A stretch of 64,000 nt of DNA from TMED108 sp964386795 (GCA_964386795.1 CAYLUE010000002.1:1-64000), one strand, 5' to 3'; numbered from the stretch's first letter, positions 18,932 to 28,654 are shown. The notes: generated from the letters alone by a model not told the origin. A program made the numbers and translations.

Positions 18932-19384
18932 TTATTTTAGTACTTTATATTGATATTGATATAATTTACCATCACCTAATACATCAATTGTATTTTGAAG
19001 CGAAATATTATACTCAAATTGTATATCATTGAATAGCCCTACTCCACTACCAAATATGATTGGGTGTGGGGTAATATATATATGTGTTATGTATTCAATG
19101 AATCTTGAATTTGTTTTTCCGCCACCTGCCAGGTAGCATATATCTACTGTATTTGTTAGTTTATCTATGATATCTTTTGCCCTATCATTTTTGTCTGGTA
19201 CTATAATATTTCGGCCCTCAAGTTCTTTATCAAGTACTTTGAATGTGTTGTATCCCATTATTACAGTATTGCCCATTGTTTGTTTTTTAAATAAGCTAAG
19301 ATCCATAGTCCAGTTTGTTATCTCCTTGCTATGCCGAGCAATAAACCCATCTAGCGTGGTAGCACATATTAGTACAAGCTTCAA
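18932..19384 (-). CDS. Dihydrofolate reductase-like protein
   Basis: 150 residues with the DHFR/RibD-C fold pattern: TTLDGFIA near the N-terminus, SLFKKQTMGNTVIMGYNTFKVL (the DHFR helix and NADPH-binding region), GRNIIVPD, CYLAGGG near 100 and a C-terminal beta-rich part with ITPHPIIFG. The usual bacterial DHFR opening with IGxxxxLPW is replaced by DGFIARHSKEITNW, so this may be a divergent folate enzyme or a related reductase rather than canonical FolA. It overlaps the upstream M16 gene by 4 bp (ATGA) and is the last gene of the minus-strand series. Confidence 0.7.
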   Translation of the reverse strand: MKLVLICATTLDGFIARHSKEITNWTMDLSLFKKQTMGNTVIMGYNTFKVLDKELEGRNIIVPDKNDRAKDIIDKLTNTVDICYLAGGGKTNSRFIEYITHIYITPHPIIFGSGVGLFNDIQFEYNISLQNTIDVLGDGKLYQYQYKVLK

Positions 19385-20646
19385 GCTTTACTGCCGGCTA
19401 TGCTTGTGGTAAGTTTTTTTATATCGATGTGACGTTTTATTGATTGATTTATTGATTGATGGTCTAAATCATTAATTTTATGATGATATTCATCAAGAAA
19501 CGTTAATTTTCTATTTTTTTCGGCATTTGATAATAATTTATCTACTAAACCGCTTGTTGTGTCCAGTGAAACTTTGAACAAGCCACTTAGAGTGGTTTTT
19601 TTTGCTGCAAGTTCTTTTTCGGTAATACCATTTTCGTACCATTGTTTTATTTGCGCCATGGTTGATTTAATGCCCTGATCAACTAATTTAGGTGCAAATG
19701 TTCCCCAGGTATACCAATGACCATTGACCCCATAACTACATCCGGACATAGATGATCCAATACCATAGGTCAACCCTTCTTTATCTCTAACTGTTTGCAT
19801 TAATCTAGCAGAAAAATTACCACCCAGTATATAGATACCCATCATTAGGTCATAATAATCTTCATGTTCCTCTGTAATATTAACAGTTTGTCCAATGTAA
19901 ATATCAGAGCTTGTTTTATCTTTTATTTCCATTGAGCCTGTAGCATGCTTCCGTTTATTTGCATCGGCGTGTATATCTAATTCAACAAGCTTTTGTGTGC
20001 CCCAATCCTTAAAACTATTATTTACAAGACCTGTGAATTTTTCAGAAGGCACATCACCTGCAGCAATAATATTAATTGATCCAAGACCAAATGTAGTTTG
20101 ATGATATTTTTTAATATCTGATAAATTGACACTATTAACAAATTCTATGGATTCCTCAATAGTGTTTTTATAGTTGATGTGTCTAATAGGATATAGATGT
20201 TCCAATAAACCAATTAGTGCCTGTTTTTTAGTATCTTCCTTGGATCTTTCTAGGTTTGCAATAACTCTTTTTTTCAATAAGGTAAGTTCATCAGGAGAAA
20301 ATTCAGGTGTTCGAAGTTGCTCAGTCAATAATTCCACTACAACAGGTAGGTCTTGTCTTAAGCAATGGGCTGAAAAATTAATATGGTGATTTGAAGATAT
20401 AAAACTTATCTCCGCACCAATTGATTCTAATATATTACTAATATCGTATTTAGATTTATCAACGGTTCCTTTGTCCAGCATTGAGACCGTTATAGAAGAT
20501 AATCGAGGATTATTTTCCTTACTATATACAGCACCGCCCAACATACTTCCCGCAATAGTAATTACGTCTTTTATTTTAGTTGGAACTACATAGGTAGTTA
20601 GTCCATCAAGTTGATTATCGATATTTACTGAATCTACAAATTTCAT
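19381..20646 (-). CDS. M16 family peptidase-like protein, non-catalytic subunit
   Basis: About 421 residues when started at the ATG at 20646, 7 bp after the stop of the preceding M16 gene; a longer frame to 20787 would only run back through that gene. It has the M16 fold landmarks (LDKGT, LESIGAEISF, TFGLGSINIIAAGD, DKEGLTYGIGSSMSG) but no HxxEH zinc motif at the N-terminal position. It therefore looks like the inactive partner of a two-subunit M16B peptidase, the arrangement known for several bacterial tandem M16 pairs and mitochondrial processing peptidase. Confidence 0.85.
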   Translation of the reverse strand: MKFVDSVNIDNQLDGLTTYVVPTKIKDVITIAGSMLGGAVYSKENNPRLSSITVSMLDKGTVDKSKYDISNILESIGAEISFISSNHHINFSAHCLRQDLPVVVELLTEQLRTPEFSPDELTLLKKRVIANLERSKEDTKKQALIGLLEHLYPIRHINYKNTIEESIEFVNSVNLSDIKKYHQTTFGLGSINIIAAGDVPSEKFTGLVNNSFKDWGTQKLVELDIHADANKRKHATGSMEIKDKTSSDIYIGQTVNITEEHEDYYDLMMGIYILGGNFSARLMQTVRDKEGLTYGIGSSMSGCSYGVNGHWYTWGTFAPKLVDQGIKSTMAQIKQWYENGITEKELAAKKTTLSGLFKVSLDTTSGLVDKLLSNAEKNRKLTFLDEYHHKINDLDHQSINQSIKRHIDIKKLTTSIAGSKA

Positions 20647-20653
20647 GTAATGA

Positions 20654-21934
20654 TTATTGTTTTGGTATAAACCATCCTGTTGTACTTTGATCCTCAATAA
20701 GATATTTTTTTGCAACAGATTGAACATCATTAATTGATATGGATTCAATTTTTTGAAGAAAAGTAGTATAGAACTCCCAATCACCAATAGCTATAGCTTC
20801 GTTTAAGGCGCTCGCCACAGCGTAAGACCCGTCCCTGCTGAAAGCTACCGTCGCCCTTGTTTGAGCAATGGCTCTCTTAAGCTCTTCTTTTGTAATGCCG
20901 TTAGCAATAATATCTGTGTATTCATCAATAATGATATCTTCAACATCCTGATTGGGTGTGTCTGGTGTTAAAAAAGCATAGGTTATAAATAGACCGTTAT
21001 CCTTAAATGGGAAATCATACATAAACAGTGATGTTGCAAGTCCTTTGTCTACAATCTTTCTATGCAATCTACTAGATTTGCCATCGCACAGGATTTTACC
21101 TAGCAAGTGTATTGCATGCATATCTTTATGAAGCCCATGAGGGGTTTTATGACCCACAGCTGTAATTCCAGATTGGCCTGTGCGCTTAACAATCACTCGC
21201 CTAGGGCCTTCCTGTATTGGTTCTTCTGTATATACTTTAGGGATTTCGTGACTGCTGTTGCTATGCTCGCCAAAATATTTTGAAATAAGCGATAGGGCAG
21301 TATCTGTATTAAAATCACCAATAATAGTAGCAGTGGCATTGTTTGGCCAATAATAAACATTATAAAATTCTTGCAACCGTTTTGTGGAAACATTTTCAAT
21401 ATCAGATCGCCAGCCAATAGTTGAATGATGATATGGGTGCGCTTGATAAGCAGTAGCCCATATGTTTTTATCTAAGACATCAAAAGGGCTATTTTCACCT
21501 CGTTCATATTCATTTCTAACCACGGTCATTTCAGGTTGCCTGTCTTCATCTTTTAAAAATGAATATCGCATTCTATCAGCTTCAATAGAGATTGCTTTCT
21601 CAAGATGCTCACTAGGCACAACTTCAAAATAATTTGTTCTGTCATTCCATGTGGTCGCATTTATTTGAGCTCCAATGCTTTGAAGCTCATCCCAAATTGC
21701 GGTACCTTTTTCTTTATTATAATTACGGGAACCTTTAAACATTAGATGTTCCAGCAAGTGCGTTGATCCAGTATATCCAATTGCCTCATTACGTGAGCCA
21801 ACATGATAGGTTACCATAAAAGTTGCAACGGGGGTTGAATTATCTTGAAGCATTAAAACTTTTAATCCGTTGGACTTTAATTGGTATTCCTCGATACCGC
21901 CTGACGATTTTATATGTTCAAACAGTTTAGGCAT
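20654..21934 (-). CDS. M16 family zinc peptidase, catalytic subunit
   Basis: 426 residues. The inverted zinc motif HLLEH (His59, Glu62, His63) is intact, preceded by VGSRNE and followed by FKGSRNYNKEKGT; the downstream third ligand probably lies in VRNEYERGENS. The second half carries the typical GKILCDGKSSRL segment. There is no signal peptide, so it is cytoplasmic, which is known for M16B enzymes that degrade peptides. It lies 3 bp after lpd and is followed by its inactive-looking partner. Confidence 0.9.
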   Translation of the reverse strand: MPKLFEHIKSSGGIEEYQLKSNGLKVLMLQDNSTPVATFMVTYHVGSRNEAIGYTGSTHLLEHLMFKGSRNYNKEKGTAIWDELQSIGAQINATTWNDRTNYFEVVPSEHLEKAISIEADRMRYSFLKDEDRQPEMTVVRNEYERGENSPFDVLDKNIWATAYQAHPYHHSTIGWRSDIENVSTKRLQEFYNVYYWPNNATATIIGDFNTDTALSLISKYFGEHSNSSHEIPKVYTEEPIQEGPRRVIVKRTGQSGITAVGHKTPHGLHKDMHAIHLLGKILCDGKSSRLHRKIVDKGLATSLFMYDFPFKDNGLFITYAFLTPDTPNQDVEDIIIDEYTDIIANGITKEELKRAIAQTRATVAFSRDGSYAVASALNEAIAIGDWEFYTTFLQKIESISINDVQSVAKKYLIEDQSTTGWFIPKQ

Positions 21935-21937
21935 TTA

Positions 21938-23353
21938 TTATTTTTTTGGAATGTATAAATCAGTAATTGTGCCGTCAAACACTTCAGCGGCTAAGCCAAT
22001 GGTCTCACCAACCGTTGGATGTGGGTGAATAGTGAGTGAAATATCTTCTGCATCAGTGCCCATTTCTATAGCTAGCATACCCTCAGAAATAATATCGCCG
22101 GCGGCTGGGCCAACAATGCCAACCCCTAATACTACTTTAGATTCAGGGTCAAATAATATTTTTGTTTTACCTTGATTCGCGCCCATTGCAATCGCTCTAC
22201 CGCTAGCGGCCCATGGAAATTCTGCTTTTTCATAATTTATATCATCTATTTTTGCTTGCGCTTCAGTTAATCCACACCAAGCTACTTCTGGGTCAGTATA
22301 TACAACACTTGGGATTGCTTTAGGATCAAAAATTGAAGGCTTACCACATGCAACTTCTGCAGCAACTTTACCTTGGTGTGTAGCTTTGTGAGCCAGCATT
22401 GGATTATCTGATATGTCACCAATTGCAAAAATTGATTTAACGTTGGTGCGTTGATATTGATCAACATTAATAAACCCCTGATTGTTTACTGCGATGCTTG
22501 TTGCCTTCAAATTTAGAAGGTCTGTGTTTGGCTTCCTGCCCACAGCAACCAAAATCTTTTCAAAATCCATGGTTTTGGATTTTGATTCTTGTTCAATGGT
22601 AACACTGAGTAGATTGTTTTTTGTTTCTTTAATATTAATAACTTTTGAATTCATCATTATCAAATCAAATTGTTTTTTTAGTTTACGCTCAAGAGGCTTA
22701 ACAATATCTTGATCTGCGCCAGGAATAATACTTGGTAAAAACTCAACTAACGACACCTTGGAGCCAAGAGTAGAATATACTTGCCCTAGCTCTACTCCAA
22801 TTACACCTCCACCGATAACAAGAAGGCTCTTAGGTATGCTCTCTAGGTCAAGTGCGGTTTTAGAAGTAAGTATGTTTTTGTGTTTCGGTACATTGGGTAA
22901 CATAGAAGAAGATGACCCGGCAGCAACTATACATTGATCAAATGATAATGATTCTTTCTTTTTGCCGTTGAGCACCTCTACTGCTGAATTAGATTTAAAT
23001 GTTGCATTGCCCTGTATAAAGTCTACCTTTCTAGCTTTTGCCATGCTGGCTATTCCATTATTTAGTTGGGATACAATTTTATTCTTATGCTCCCTAACTT
23101 TATCTAAATCAATTTTGGGATTTGCAAATGTAATACCAGCCTTAGTAAGCGAAGCGGCTTCATCCATTACTTTGGTTATATGTAATAATGCTTTTGATGG
23201 TATGCACCCGCGATTCAAACAGACACCCCCCATATCTTTATCGCGATCAATTAGCGTTACTTTTTTGCCGAGATCTGCCGCTCGAAAGGCTGCCGCGTAT
23301 CCGCCGGGTCCTGCACCAATTACAAGAATTTCTGTATGTTTAGTTTTGCTCAT
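21938..23353 (-). CDS. lpd: Dihydrolipoyl dehydrogenase (E3)
   Basis: FAD enzyme that reoxidises dihydrolipoamide of the E2 subunit with NAD+. FAD site GAGPGGYAAA (13-22), redox disulfide Cys45/Cys50 in GGVCLNRGCIPSKALL, NAD site GGGVIGVELG near 183, and the C-terminal His-Glu pair in HPHPTVGE (443-450). 471 residues, normal. It is 2 bp downstream of aceF, completing the aceE-aceF-lpd set. Confidence 0.96.
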   Translation of the reverse strand: MSKTKHTEILVIGAGPGGYAAAFRAADLGKKVTLIDRDKDMGGVCLNRGCIPSKALLHITKVMDEAASLTKAGITFANPKIDLDKVREHKNKIVSQLNNGIASMAKARKVDFIQGNATFKSNSAVEVLNGKKKESLSFDQCIVAAGSSSSMLPNVPKHKNILTSKTALDLESIPKSLLVIGGGVIGVELGQVYSTLGSKVSLVEFLPSIIPGADQDIVKPLERKLKKQFDLIMMNSKVINIKETKNNLLSVTIEQESKSKTMDFEKILVAVGRKPNTDLLNLKATSIAVNNQGFINVDQYQRTNVKSIFAIGDISDNPMLAHKATHQGKVAAEVACGKPSIFDPKAIPSVVYTDPEVAWCGLTEAQAKIDDINYEKAEFPWAASGRAIAMGANQGKTKILFDPESKVVLGVGIVGPAAGDIISEGMLAIEMGTDAEDISLTIHPHPTVGETIGLAAEVFDGTITDLYIPKK

Positions 23354-23355
23354 AA

Positions 23356-24621
23356 TTATTTTTCTTTAAACGAAAGCTCTTCTATCGTTTGGCTAAATGC
23401 GCTGGTGAACTTAGCTGCTGCTGCACCATCTATAATCCGGTGATCATAGGATAATGAAAACGGCATAATATATTTTGGGGAAGAAGATTTTGTTTCGTGG
23501 TTATAAACATTTTCCCAGACACTTTTTGATATTCCTAAAATAGCTACTTCTGGTGGGTTGATAATTGGTGTAAAAAACTTCCCACCAATTCCGCCTAAAC
23601 TAGAGATTGTAAAGGTTCCACCGGAAAGCTCTTTTGGTTTAAGTTTGTTTGATCTTGCCCTATTGCTTATTTCAGACAATTCAATAGATAAATCTGTTAT
23701 ACTTTTATTGTCAACGTCTTTTATCACGGGCACAACCAGTCCGCTTGGTGTGTCCACTGCTATACCAATATTATAATATTGTTTCATAATAAGCGTTTCG
23801 GCTGTGTGATTTAATGAACTATTGAACTCGGGCATTGATTTTAATACGTGTGTAATAGCCTTTATTAGAAAGGGTAGAAAGGTAATTTTTATTTTCTTTT
23901 TTTCTAACTCTTTATTTATAGCGCGTCGCCTAGAGTCTAATTCTGTAATATCGGCTTCATCAAATTGGGTTACGTGAGGTATAGACTGCCAGGCCTCTTG
24001 TAATCGCTTACCTGTAATTTTTTTTATTTTACTTAATTTTACTTCCTCGGTGCCACCCCACTGATTAAAATCGACTTTTTTGTTGATAGATTGAGCAACG
24101 CCGCGTTGACTTGCCATTTGTAATTTAATGTGTTTGTGCAAATCATCTTTTGTAACACGCCCTTTATCACCGGATCCTTTCATCTGGGATAAGTTTATTG
24201 AAAGCTCTCTTGCTAATCGGCGCACTCCTGGTGATGCAAAAATTTTATCACCTGAGGAATAGGTCTGCTGAATATCGGATTGTGCTTTTTCTGGGGTTGG
24301 TTGTTTAGGCGCATCTTGTTTGTCGCTGTTTTCATCTGTCTGATTTTTCGTCTCTTCTGTATTGTCACGGGCGCCGTCTGCTTCTAATTTTATTAAAAGG
24401 CATCCAACTTCAATCTCTTGTCCTATTTTTACTAAAACCTCTTTTACGGTTCCTTTTATATCTGATGGAATTTCCATCGATGCTTTATCTGATTCTAAAA
24501 CAACGATAGTGTCTCCCTTATTAAGCTGATCTCCAACCGAAACAGATACTTCGCTAACTTCTGCAGCAGAAATCCCCTCGCCAAGATCTGGCAGTATTAT
24601 ATCTTTTATTGATTTGGCCAT
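23356..24621 (-). CDS. aceF: Pyruvate dehydrogenase E2, dihydrolipoamide acetyltransferase
   Basis: Core of the pyruvate dehydrogenase complex. One lipoyl domain (1-80) with lipoyl-Lys46 in ESDKASME; an Asp/Gln/Pro-rich linker (about 82-120); a peripheral-subunit-binding domain (about 125-165, ASPGVRRLAREL...GRVTKDDL); and the acyltransferase domain with SYDHRIIDG (391-399). With one lipoyl domain it is shorter than the E. coli form, which has three. It abuts aceE. Confidence 0.95.
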   Translation of the reverse strand: MAKSIKDIILPDLGEGISAAEVSEVSVSVGDQLNKGDTIVVLESDKASMEIPSDIKGTVKEVLVKIGQEIEVGCLLIKLEADGARDNTEETKNQTDENSDKQDAPKQPTPEKAQSDIQQTYSSGDKIFASPGVRRLARELSINLSQMKGSGDKGRVTKDDLHKHIKLQMASQRGVAQSINKKVDFNQWGGTEEVKLSKIKKITGKRLQEAWQSIPHVTQFDEADITELDSRRRAINKELEKKKIKITFLPFLIKAITHVLKSMPEFNSSLNHTAETLIMKQYYNIGIAVDTPSGLVVPVIKDVDNKSITDLSIELSEISNRARSNKLKPKELSGGTFTISSLGGIGGKFFTPIINPPEVAILGISKSVWENVYNHETKSSSPKYIMPFSLSYDHRIIDGAAAAKFTSAFSQTIEELSFKEK

Positions 24622-27267
24622 CTATACACTAATCGGGCTGGGTTTTTTGGGATCAATTTTATATTTTGAAATTGCTTTCTTTGCAGTTGAAGCATCTAAT
24701 TTTTTATCGATAATTAATGAACGTATAGCACATAAAGTAATATAATATCTATCTACTTCAAAGAAGTGTCGAAGATTTTCTCTAGTATCGCTTCTACCAA
24801 AACCATCGGTGCCTAGTGCATAATATGGACCGGGCACATAGGGTCCAATTTGCTCTGAAACCATCTTTACATAGTCTGATACTGCAACTACAGGAATAGA
24901 TTTATCACTTAGACATTCTTCTAGGTGTGATTTTTTATTTTTTCCTGCTGGGTGCATTAAATTCCAACGCTCTACCTCTTCAGCGTCTCTTCTTAATTCA
25001 CTAAAGCTGGTAACATTCCAAATTTCGCAATCAATGTTCCAATCTTTTTTTAATAAGTTTGCCGCTGCAAAGGTTTCTCCCATTAGCGGTCCGCTACCTA
25101 AAAGACGAAGTGCGGGGTTTTTTGATTTTTTTATATTATATAATCCTTTTATGATTCCCCTGCTGGAGTTTTTAGGCATTGGTGGGTGTTGATAGTTCTC
25201 ATTCTCAAGAGTTAAATAATATACAACGTCCATATCTTGTTGGCACATTTCACCAAGTCCGTGGTGAACAATTGTTGCGATTTCATAACCATAGGCGACA
25301 TCGTATGCCTTTATATTGGGTGTGGCAGCAGCAGCAAGGTGGCTGTGCCCATCTTGGTGTTGCAATCCTTCACCATTAAGCGTTGTCCTTCCTGCGGTTC
25401 CGCCCAACAGAAAGCCGCGCGCTCTCATGTCGCCGGATGCCCAAATAAGATCCCAAACTCTTTGAAATCCAAACATGGAGTAATAAATATAAAAAGGAAC
25501 CATCTTAACGCCATGGTTGCTGTAGCTTGTGCCCGCTGCACAAAAAGATGACAGTGCACCAGCTTCATTGATACCTTCTTCTAAAATTTGACCGCTTTTC
25601 GCTTCTTTATAATATAAAAACTGATCGGAATCAACCGGGTCATATAGCTGACCTTTATGTGCATAAATACCCAATTGCCTAAACAATGGATCCATTCCAA
25701 ACGTCCTAGCTTCATCGGGTATAATTGGAACAATATGTTTGCCAATTGTTTTATCCTTCGTTAATAAAGTAAGTAGTCGCACATAAGCCATGGTGGTTGA
25801 AACTTCGCGTTTGCCCGTTCCGTTTAATAGCTCGTCAAATATTTTTATATTGGGAACCTGAAGTTTTTTTGACTTATCAGCCCTAACCGGTACGGGGCCA
25901 CCAAGCATTTCACGTTGATTTTTTAAGTATTTATATTCTTTTGTATTTTTATTAAAATTTTGAAATGGTGCCTTTATAGTATCTTTATCATTTAATGGTA
26001 TGTCAAATCGATCACGAAAATATAGAAGCTCTTTTTCATTAAGCTTTTTTTGGTTATGGGTTATGTTTCTACCCTCACCTGCTTCACCAAGACCATAGCC
26101 TTTAACTGTTCTGGCTAAAATTGCTGTTGGTTTTCCTTTATAATTCACCGCTTCTTGATATGCTGAATACATTTTTATCGGATCATGTCCACCTGCGAGC
26201 ATTTGTTCTAGGTCTATATCTGATAAATCCTTAACCATAGCAAGAAGCTCAGGGTCTTTACCAAAAAATTCTTTTCTAAAAAACTTTCCACCCTCAACCG
26301 TATATTTAAGTAAATCCCCATCAACCAGCTCACTAAGCCTATTAACCAGCTTGCCGTTTATGTCTTTTTGAAAAAGGTCGTCCCACTCAGATCCCCAAAT
26401 TACCTTTATAACATTCCAGCCAGCGCCTCTAAATGCCCCCTCAAGTTCTTGAATCACTTTTGAATTACCGCGCACTGGACCATCAAGTCTTTGCAAATTA
26501 CAGTTTACAACAAAAATTAAATTATCAAGGTTTTCTCTTGATGCTAACGTCAGTGCCCCTAAAGACTCGGGCTCATCCATTTCACCATCACCGGTATATA
26601 CAAATACTTTTCTTCCCGTGTCTTTAATAAAACCTCTGTCGATCATATATCTCATAAATCGTGCTTGATATATTCCCATGATAGGCCCCAGTCCCATAGA
26701 TACTGTTGCAAACTGCCAAAAATCGGGCATTAAATACGGATGCGGATATGAAGATAATCCGCCGCCATCAGATAGCTCATGTCTAAAATTGTGAAGTTTT
26801 TGCTTAGTTAATCTACCCTCAAGATATGCGCGGGAATAAATACCTGGGGATGCATGTCCTTGAAAAAATATCAGGTCTTGACCATCGGGGTGTTCTAAGC
26901 CTTTAAAAAAATGATTAAATGCAACCTCATAGAGAGTTGCAGCAGATGCATAAGTTGAAATGTGACCACCAATTCCGGGCGTTGTTGTATTCGCTCGTGT
27001 AACCATTGCCATTGCATTCCAACGTATGATTGATGTTATTTTTTCCTCTAAGACAAGATCGCCTGGATAATCTGATTGCTCTGATGGTAGTATTGTATTT
27101 ATATAGGGCGTGTTGGTATTAAATGGTAGCCTTGCGCCTTTTGTTTGTGCATACGAAATAAGGGTTTGTAATAGAAACTGTGCTCTTTCTTGTCCGTATT
27201 CTTCGAGCGCATCCTCGATAGACTCTAGCCACTCCTTGGTTTCTTGTGGGTCTGTATCTCTATACAT
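24622..27267 (-). CDS. aceE: Pyruvate dehydrogenase E1, homodimeric type
   Basis: Thiamine-diphosphate-dependent decarboxylation of pyruvate and acetyl transfer to E2. The 881-residue single-chain E1 is the homodimeric AceE type rather than the alpha2beta2 type. The TPP motif runs from GDGEMDEPE (near 224) to NCN; GHASPGIYSRAYLEGRL and EGLQHQDGHSH are family landmarks. First gene of an aceE-aceF-lpd-M16-M16-DHFR series; about 100 bp of non-coding DNA lies upstream and probably contains the promoter. Confidence 0.96.
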   Translation of the reverse strand: MYRDTDPQETKEWLESIEDALEEYGQERAQFLLQTLISYAQTKGARLPFNTNTPYINTILPSEQSDYPGDLVLEEKITSIIRWNAMAMVTRANTTTPGIGGHISTYASAATLYEVAFNHFFKGLEHPDGQDLIFFQGHASPGIYSRAYLEGRLTKQKLHNFRHELSDGGGLSSYPHPYLMPDFWQFATVSMGLGPIMGIYQARFMRYMIDRGFIKDTGRKVFVYTGDGEMDEPESLGALTLASRENLDNLIFVVNCNLQRLDGPVRGNSKVIQELEGAFRGAGWNVIKVIWGSEWDDLFQKDINGKLVNRLSELVDGDLLKYTVEGGKFFRKEFFGKDPELLAMVKDLSDIDLEQMLAGGHDPIKMYSAYQEAVNYKGKPTAILARTVKGYGLGEAGEGRNITHNQKKLNEKELLYFRDRFDIPLNDKDTIKAPFQNFNKNTKEYKYLKNQREMLGGPVPVRADKSKKLQVPNIKIFDELLNGTGKREVSTTMAYVRLLTLLTKDKTIGKHIVPIIPDEARTFGMDPLFRQLGIYAHKGQLYDPVDSDQFLYYKEAKSGQILEEGINEAGALSSFCAAGTSYSNHGVKMVPFYIYYSMFGFQRVWDLIWASGDMRARGFLLGGTAGRTTLNGEGLQHQDGHSHLAAAATPNIKAYDVAYGYEIATIVHHGLGEMCQQDMDVVYYLTLENENYQHPPMPKNSSRGIIKGLYNIKKSKNPALRLLGSGPLMGETFAAANLLKKDWNIDCEIWNVTSFSELRRDAEEVERWNLMHPAGKNKKSHLEECLSDKSIPVVAVSDYVKMVSEQIGPYVPGPYYALGTDGFGRSDTRENLRHFFEVDRYYITLCAIRSLIIDKKLDASTAKKAISKYKIDPKKPSPISV

Positions 27268-27371
27268 GTTTTTTTAATCAATACAATAATACTAGCACTG
27301 GAAATTACGACTTTTCATGGAAAAAAATTCTTGGTTTCGTTTGCACTGCAACTAGAATATTTGGTTAATGA

Positions 27372-27623
27372 TTATAGGTTTTTGATTGAAATATTATTAT
27401 CTAATAAATAATTTTTTGTCTTACCACAAACGGGCGCTGATGTAAGCAAAACAATTGGGGAGTTTTCTGTTTTTTGAATTGTATTGGCTTGGTCTAATAT
27501 TTTACCACCATCTTTCATTATAATGCGTGATTTTCTATCAATAATAATTCCTATGGCATTATCAACTCTAACCAATTTAGTTCTTGGGGTGAGGTTGTAG
27601 CGTTTTGGGTCCAGCAATTGCAT
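27372..27623 (-). CDS. Small hypothetical protein downstream of sodC
   Basis: A possible 83-residue protein starting at the ATG at 27623, 4 bp after the sodC stop (the frame extends to 27692 but only inside sodC). It has mixed charge, no signal peptide or transmembrane segment, and a central V-D-N-A-I-G-I-I-I-D-R-K-S-R-I segment that reads like beta strands. I do not recognise a family. Close spacing and the same strand as sodC support it being real; the short length weakens it. Confidence 0.45.
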   Translation of the reverse strand: MQLLDPKRYNLTPRTKLVRVDNAIGIIIDRKSRIIMKDGGKILDQANTIQKTENSPIVLLTSAPVCGKTKNYLLDNNISIKNL

Positions 27624-27627
27624 TGAG

Positions 27628-28128
27628 CTACTCAATTGTACCGCAAGCAATTCGACTGCCCGCGGCTCCGCTTGGTTGGGTATGCATATCATCTACTCCT
27701 GAATGAATAATGATAGCGCGCCCAATTATATTTGATTTACCGGAACTAGAAATCGACCACCGCTTATAATAATCCTCAACAACCAAAGCCCCGGCCCCTT
27801 CTTCGTTTATGAGCAAATTACCGATATCGCCACTATGAAATGGTGATGTTCCCCATTTACCATGCTCTTCATCGGTAGGGTTCCAATGACCGCCCGCGCT
27901 AAGGCCATCTAATGATTCACAATCACCTATTTCATGAATATGGATTGCTAATTGGTCTGCGTTGGCATCCCGTATATCTATAGATAGCTTTATAATATTG
28001 TTCTTCTCTATAAACTTTGCTATACCATTGATTGGGTTTGAGCCAATTCCTTTTATATGAGCAATAGCGATTTTTTTATTGGTACATGTTGTAAGCATGA
28101 ACAATAATAAAAGAATTAATGGTTTCAT
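27628..28128 (-). CDS. sodC: Cu/Zn superoxide dismutase, exported
   Basis: Dismutates superoxide outside the cytoplasm. Copper ligands His63 and His65 (HIHE), bridging His81 (GGHWNP), further His/Asp ligands in EEHGKWGTSPFHSGD (88-101), His142 in IHSGVDD, the disulfide Cys70/Cys162 and active-site Arg159 (SRIACG) are all visible. The N-terminus LILLLLFMLTTC is a short hydrophobic export signal ending in Cys15; it may be a lipoprotein anchor, though Thr before the Cys is not ideal. 4 bp downstream of an unknown gene. Confidence 0.92.
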   Translation of the reverse strand: MKPLILLLLFMLTTCTNKKIAIAHIKGIGSNPINGIAKFIEKNNIIKLSIDIRDANADQLAIHIHEIGDCESLDGLSAGGHWNPTDEEHGKWGTSPFHSGDIGNLLINEEGAGALVVEDYYKRWSISSSGKSNIIGRAIIIHSGVDDMHTQPSGAAGSRIACGTIE

Positions 28129-28132
28129 TAAA

Positions 28133-28654
28133 TTATATTGTTATTTGATCTGTTGATTTAATTTTTTTATTTATGCCTATGCCGATAATATTCACACCTA
28201 TATAATGCCAAACCGGAGAAATCATAGCAATCCACTCAGATAGAATTTCATTTTTTGAAACTGTAATATTCAAGGGTTTTTTCTCTCCAACACTTACAAA
28301 TATCTTTCCTTTGTTGGAATTATAAATTTTGGAGATGTCTGGAAAAGTTGGGAGGTTTTCGTATGGCGTGTTGCCCCGTAGAAAGCTTTGACCTGTTTTA
28401 TTTACATGATCAATAGCGCGGGTTGTGATGGTGTCTGTATACACCCTATCAATTAAGACCAAGCTTTTTAGTTGGTATTTATTTTTTATTTTTGAATAAT
28501 TTTTAGGGTTAATAGTTTTGTTTGTATTATTAAGTGGAAATAGAAAAGTATACTGATCATTATTTTTTACCCCATGATCATAAAGGTAATCATCGTATTT
28601 GATGTTCAATTGATCTACAATGCTTTGTGAGCAACAATATATAAATTGGGTCAT
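28133..28654 (-). CDS. Hypothetical protein between yggS-like gene and sodC
   Basis: 173 residues, not recognised. It begins MTQFIYCCSQ, is rich in Asn, Lys and Ile, and has no clear signal peptide; a mildly hydrophobic stretch lies near the C-terminus (about 140-160, WIAMISPVWHYIGVNIIGIGI). The start ATG overlaps the stop of the PLP-protein gene by 4 bp, and sodC follows 4 bp after its stop, so it is clearly part of the transcription unit. No function is assigned. Confidence 0.7.
   Translation of the reverse strand: MTQFIYCCSQSIVDQLNIKYDDYLYDHGVKNNDQYTFLFPLNNTNKTINPKNYSKIKNKYQLKSLVLIDRVYTDTITTRAIDHVNKTGQSFLRGNTPYENLPTFPDISKIYNSNKGKIFVSVGEKKPLNITVSKNEILSEWIAMISPVWHYIGVNIIGIGINKKIKSTDQITI

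Noticed and set aside
20647..20787. Longer N-terminus of the second M16 protein
   Set aside because: The extra 47 residues are read through the preceding M16 gene in another frame; the ATG at 20646, 7 bp after that gene's stop, gives the expected M16 N-terminus.
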